Positions 6,015 through 7,733 of a DNA stretch of 7,733 nucleotides are shown one piece after another. This DNA is from an uncultured bacterium (lineage in GTDB: Bacteria; Patescibacteriota; Minisyncoccia; Phycocordibacterales; PALSA-1337), in NCBI GenBank assembly GCA_903876465.1, contig CAIRAF010000088.1, positions 1 to 7,733 of the forward strand. The letters are read 5' to 3'. The position numbers were made by a program, and so were the translations under genes. Every line of letters begins with the position of its first letter. Position 1 is the stretch's first letter. The notes beneath the pieces are model-generated. The model did no database searches, was not told the DNA's origin, and saw only the letters and a program-made list of their open reading frames with translations.

Positions 6015-6799
6015 TGACATCATATATTCCAGTTGTTTTACTTATAGCGGTCATTATTCTTGGAATTACCTTATTGATACAATCCCTCATTCTCTTTGCT
6101 GTAAACAAGATCTTCAAGATTGAAGGCGTCTCATACAAAAAAGCCTTCCTGATTATTTTGTGGAGTTTCTTGGCTCAAAGTGGAACAGTGTTGTTTTTTG
6201 CTATGGTTGGTCTAGGCATACTAGCTCCTTTATTCGGACTCGTTGTAGCTATAGTTATATTTTGTCTAAGTATTAGAAGATATCATGCACTATCGTGGGG
6301 TAAAGCCTTTGGAATCTATTTTACGAATCTTGCTTTGAGTATTGCTGTTGGTGTAATAGTTGGTTTGGTGGTTGCTCTACCTGTAAGAATATTTTTGGCC
6401 GAACCTTTCATTGTGAATGGCTCAAGCATGAGTCCGCATTTTGAAACAGGAGATTATTTGATTATAGAAAAATTTGTTACAGATTTTAAGCGTGATGATG
6501 TAGTTGTTTATAAATCTGAAGCAAATGTGATCGGTAGTACGTATTATATAAAGCGTATAATTGGTTTACCGGGTGATCATGTTGTATTAAAAGATGGTGT
6601 TTTGATGATCAATGGTATTAAACTAAATGATTCTAGGCTCGTAGGTCCTATCAATGGAAGTAATGATCTTACATTAGGAGCTGACGAGTATTTCGTGCTT
6701 GGAGACAATTTGTCACAGAGTTCTGATTCTAGAATTGTTGGACCAATAAAGAAGGTTAATATAGCTGGTAAAGTCGGCGTGAATTTTGGTGTAATATAA
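6014..6799 (+). CDS. lepB: Signal peptidase I with multi-helix N-terminal extension
   Basis: The enzyme removes signal peptides from exported proteins at the outer face of the membrane. The S26 catalytic domain spans about residues 130-261. NGSSMSP (135-141) holds the nucleophile Ser138, YYIKRIIGLPGD (177-188) the general base Lys180, and GDNLSQSSDSR (230-240) is box E, in which the usual Arg after GDN is Leu233. Before it lie about four hydrophobic segments (roughly 5-30, 43-65, 66-86, 104-128) instead of the one or two usual in type I signal peptidases. The total of 261 residues is normal because the catalytic part is compact. The predicted transcript is leaderless from the TATAAT at 6002. 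A small unknown gene follows after 15 nt and may be cotranscribed. Two neighbouring genes encode proteins with export signals, one of them (4022-4840) with a typical signal peptidase I site. The gene symbol is given for function. Confidence 0.92.
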   Translation: MTSYIPVVLLIAVIILGITLLIQSLILFAVNKIFKIEGVSYKKAFLIILWSFLAQSGTVLFFAMVGLGILAPLFGLVVAIVIFCLSIRRYHALSWGKAFGIYFTNLALSIAVGVIVGLVVALPVRIFLAEPFIVNGSSMSPHFETGDYLIIEKFVTDFKRDDVVVYKSEANVIGSTYYIKRIIGLPGDHVVLKDGVLMINGIKLNDSRLVGPINGSNDLTLGADEYFVLGDNLSQSSDSRIVGPIKKVNIAGKVGVNFGVI

Positions 6800-6814
6800 A
6801 TTAATTTTTAAAAT

Positions 6815-7153
6815 ATGATTGCATTTATGGGACAATTTGAAAGCGGACCAGAAAAAATTCCAAGTAAGGAATCTGTTATGGAAGTTCTAAAGGTATTAGC
6901 GAATGGCAGAGAACTGATGATTTTGCGAGAAATAAATGATAGATCGGAGTTGCAACTACTTGAAGTGGAGGCCAGTGGGGGTGAAATGGATGAAACTATT
7001 CATTTTGAATATCGTAAAAAAGCAAAATATCCAAACGGTTCACCTATCAATCCGATAATTCATATAGAAATTTATGAAAATGATGTCTGTTCTAATGGAT
7101 ATAATGTTGCAGAATTTGACCCTAATACAGGCGAGTGGCACATGATTGAATAA
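6815..7153 (+). CDS. Small uncharacterised protein
   Basis: I do not recognise this 112-residue product. It is acidic and soluble, with no signal peptide or membrane segment. It begins with a helix-prone part (residues 13-32, SKESVMEVLKVLANGRELM) and continues with alternating strand-like segments (SELQLLEVEASGG, TIHFEYRKKAKYP, IIHIEIYEND), ending FDPNTGEWHMIE. This layout suggests a compact alpha/beta fold. It starts 15 nt after the signal peptidase stop codon and is probably in the same transcript. There is no Shine-Dalgarno sequence. A second in-frame ATG at 6827 (Met5, MGQFESGPEK) is an equally good start: a TATGAT at 6814-6819 would place a transcription start almost exactly on it, so a separate leaderless transcript is possible. 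It shares the AT-rich composition of the signal peptidase gene. No function is proposed. Confidence 0.7.
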   Translation: MIAFMGQFESGPEKIPSKESVMEVLKVLANGRELMILREINDRSELQLLEVEASGGEMDETIHFEYRKKAKYPNGSPINPIIHIEIYENDVCSNGYNVAEFDPNTGEWHMIE

Positions 7154-7157
7154 AAAA

Positions 7158-7184
7158 TGTGCGACCACTTGCGTGATGCGCACA
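7158..7184 (-). terminator. Intrinsic terminator of the 7186-7575 gene, at a convergent junction
   Basis: On the minus strand TGTGCG, a bulged C, then ATCAC pair with GTGGT and CGCACA around a GCAA tetraloop, followed at once by ATTTTTTATT. On the plus strand one U-G pair becomes a C-A mismatch and the T-run is farther away (7194-7207), so it is weaker for the gene ending at 7153. The outer arms are TGTGCG (7158-7163) and CGCACA (7179-7184). Confidence 0.83.
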
Positions 7185-7185
7185 C

Positions 7186-7575
7186 CTAATGACATTTTGA
7201 TTTTTTTCTACGAGCCGGTGAAGCCTTGTGGCACAGTCTGACAAAGTCATCTGTGACATGATATTGCTTATCGGTGTCATGAACAATCCAACCGTTAGTT
7301 GCAGGATTATCAAACAATGATTTCGGATTGATCAATCGGTAAAACTTGAAATCCTTGTGACCAGCTTTGGCAAACAAGTTTTCCATTTCTTCTAAAGTGA
7401 ATGGCCCCCAACGATGTAGACGTTGACAGAGTTTGATTATCCAATAGGCCGAATGGCCACTATCGACATCGCCAAAAACTCCACTAAAATCAGCAAAACC
7501 TTTGCAGTGTCTGATATTTACATCCAAGGGCTGGATGGGGAAGCTCTGACTATCAGTGATGATATTTCTCTTCAT
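7186..7575 (-). CDS. Small uncharacterised basic-tailed protein
   Basis: I do not recognise this 129-residue soluble product. The middle part, with FGDVDSGHSAYWIIKLCQRL (34-53) and WGPFTLEEMENLFAKAG (56-72), reads as three or so helices. Then FKFYRLINPK and GWIVHDTDKQYHVTDDFV (95-112) look like a beta hairpin with a final helix. Such a pattern is compatible with a winged-helix-like fold, which is inference only. The C-terminal tail ARRKKSKCH is strongly basic. I chose the ATG at 7575. It has AGGA four bases upstream, and the -10 TATAAT (7613-7618) overlaps the earlier in-frame ATG at 7614, so a transcript from that promoter would start downstream of that codon. The longer reading would be 142 residues. 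The gene is monocistronic with its own promoter and terminator and converges on the 6815-7153 gene. Confidence 0.68.
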   Translation of the reverse strand: MKRNIITDSQSFPIQPLDVNIRHCKGFADFSGVFGDVDSGHSAYWIIKLCQRLHRWGPFTLEEMENLFAKAGHKDFKFYRLINPKSLFDNPATNGWIVHDTDKQYHVTDDFVRLCHKASPARRKKSKCH

Positions 7576-7612
7576 ACAATCCTTTGTTAAACTTCTTTGA
7601 CTTATTTTAAAC

Positions 7613-7639
7613 ATTATAACGATATACTACATATGTCAA
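7613..7639 (-). promoter_or_regulatory. Promoter of the 7186-7575 gene
   Basis: On the minus strand, perfect TTGACA (7634-7639) and perfect TATAAT (7613-7618) are separated by only 15 bp, a slightly short spacer. The predicted start near 7606 gives a leader of about 30 nt containing AGGA before the ATG at 7575. Confidence 0.72.
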
Positions 7640-7717
7640 TAGGCTTATACTTGTAACTCTAATGGATGCGTAGGCTTAACTGAGATATTAAACACAAATC
7701 CTTTTTTGTTATTTAAT

Positions 7718-7733
7718 ATGAGTAATAAACAAA
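7718..7733 (+). CDS. Possible start of a gene cut by the window end
   Basis: ATGAGTAATAAACAAA opens a frame (MSNKQ) that runs off the window. The preceding context, TTTAATATGAGTAA, is like that of the RhuM-like gene at 362 (AATAATATGAGTAA), which also lacks a Shine-Dalgarno sequence. Only five codons are visible, so this rests on context: the divergent minus-strand promoter at 7613-7639 leaves room for a plus-strand gene here. No function can be given. Confidence 0.3.

Noticed and set aside
1667..7184. The recurring hairpins were considered as integron attC sites or a CRISPR-like repeat.
   Set aside because: They share stem style but not sequence, lack attC core sites and regular spacing, and are followed by T-tracts, so they are terminators.
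7640..7678. Direct repeat TAGGCTTA at 7640-7647 and 7671-7678, considered as an operator.
   Set aside because: Only two 8-base copies with no symmetry or link to a promoter box; likely chance.

Overview
The window looks like a piece of a small-genome bacterium of the Candidate Phyla Radiation (Patescibacteria, perhaps a Parcubacteria-type lineage). The reasons are short, mostly monocistronic genes, moderate-to-low GC, several uncharacterised small proteins, a pilin-like segment of the kind common in those genomes, and a slipin without an adjacent NfeD gene. This placement is an inference from gene style, because no ribosomal or marker gene is present. TAA, TAG and TGA all act as stops, so TGA has not been reassigned.

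Layout. Positions 1-320 carry no gene but have several nested inverted repeats and are best explained as a structured RNA or a long structured leader, possibly cut by the window edge. A two-gene plus-strand unit follows: a short RhuM-family protein (362-877) and a slipin (896-1654). Facing it on the minus strand is a PQ-loop/SWEET-like membrane protein (1732-2313). Divergent from that is a 496-residue plus-strand chimera of zinc ribbon, RDD membrane domain, pilin-like segment and PsbP-like domain (2463-3953). Two minus-strand genes for exported or membrane-anchored proteins come next: a signal-peptide protein (4022-4840) and a trypsin-like serine protease (4996-5895). A plus-strand signal peptidase I with extra membrane segments (6014-6799) is followed by a small unknown protein (6815-7153). 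A minus-strand unknown protein (7186-7575) and a possible start of another plus-strand gene (7718 onward) close the window.

Transcription. All four minus-strand genes have the same design: a near-consensus promoter (TTGACA, 15-18 bp, TATAAT or a close match, usually with an extended -10 TG), one ORF, and an intrinsic terminator. The terminator hairpins pair fully, or with a single bulge, only when read from the minus strand, because G-U pairs there become A-C mismatches on the plus strand. The plus-strand genes mostly lack Shine-Dalgarno sequences and strong -35 boxes; the signal peptidase transcript is predicted to be leaderless.

Function. Most products belong to the cell envelope: slipin, PQ-loop transporter, RDD chimera, secreted protein, anchored protease and signal peptidase. 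The signal peptidase could process the secreted protein, but nothing in the sequence links the genes into one pathway. No mobile element, CRISPR array, tRNA or rRNA was found.
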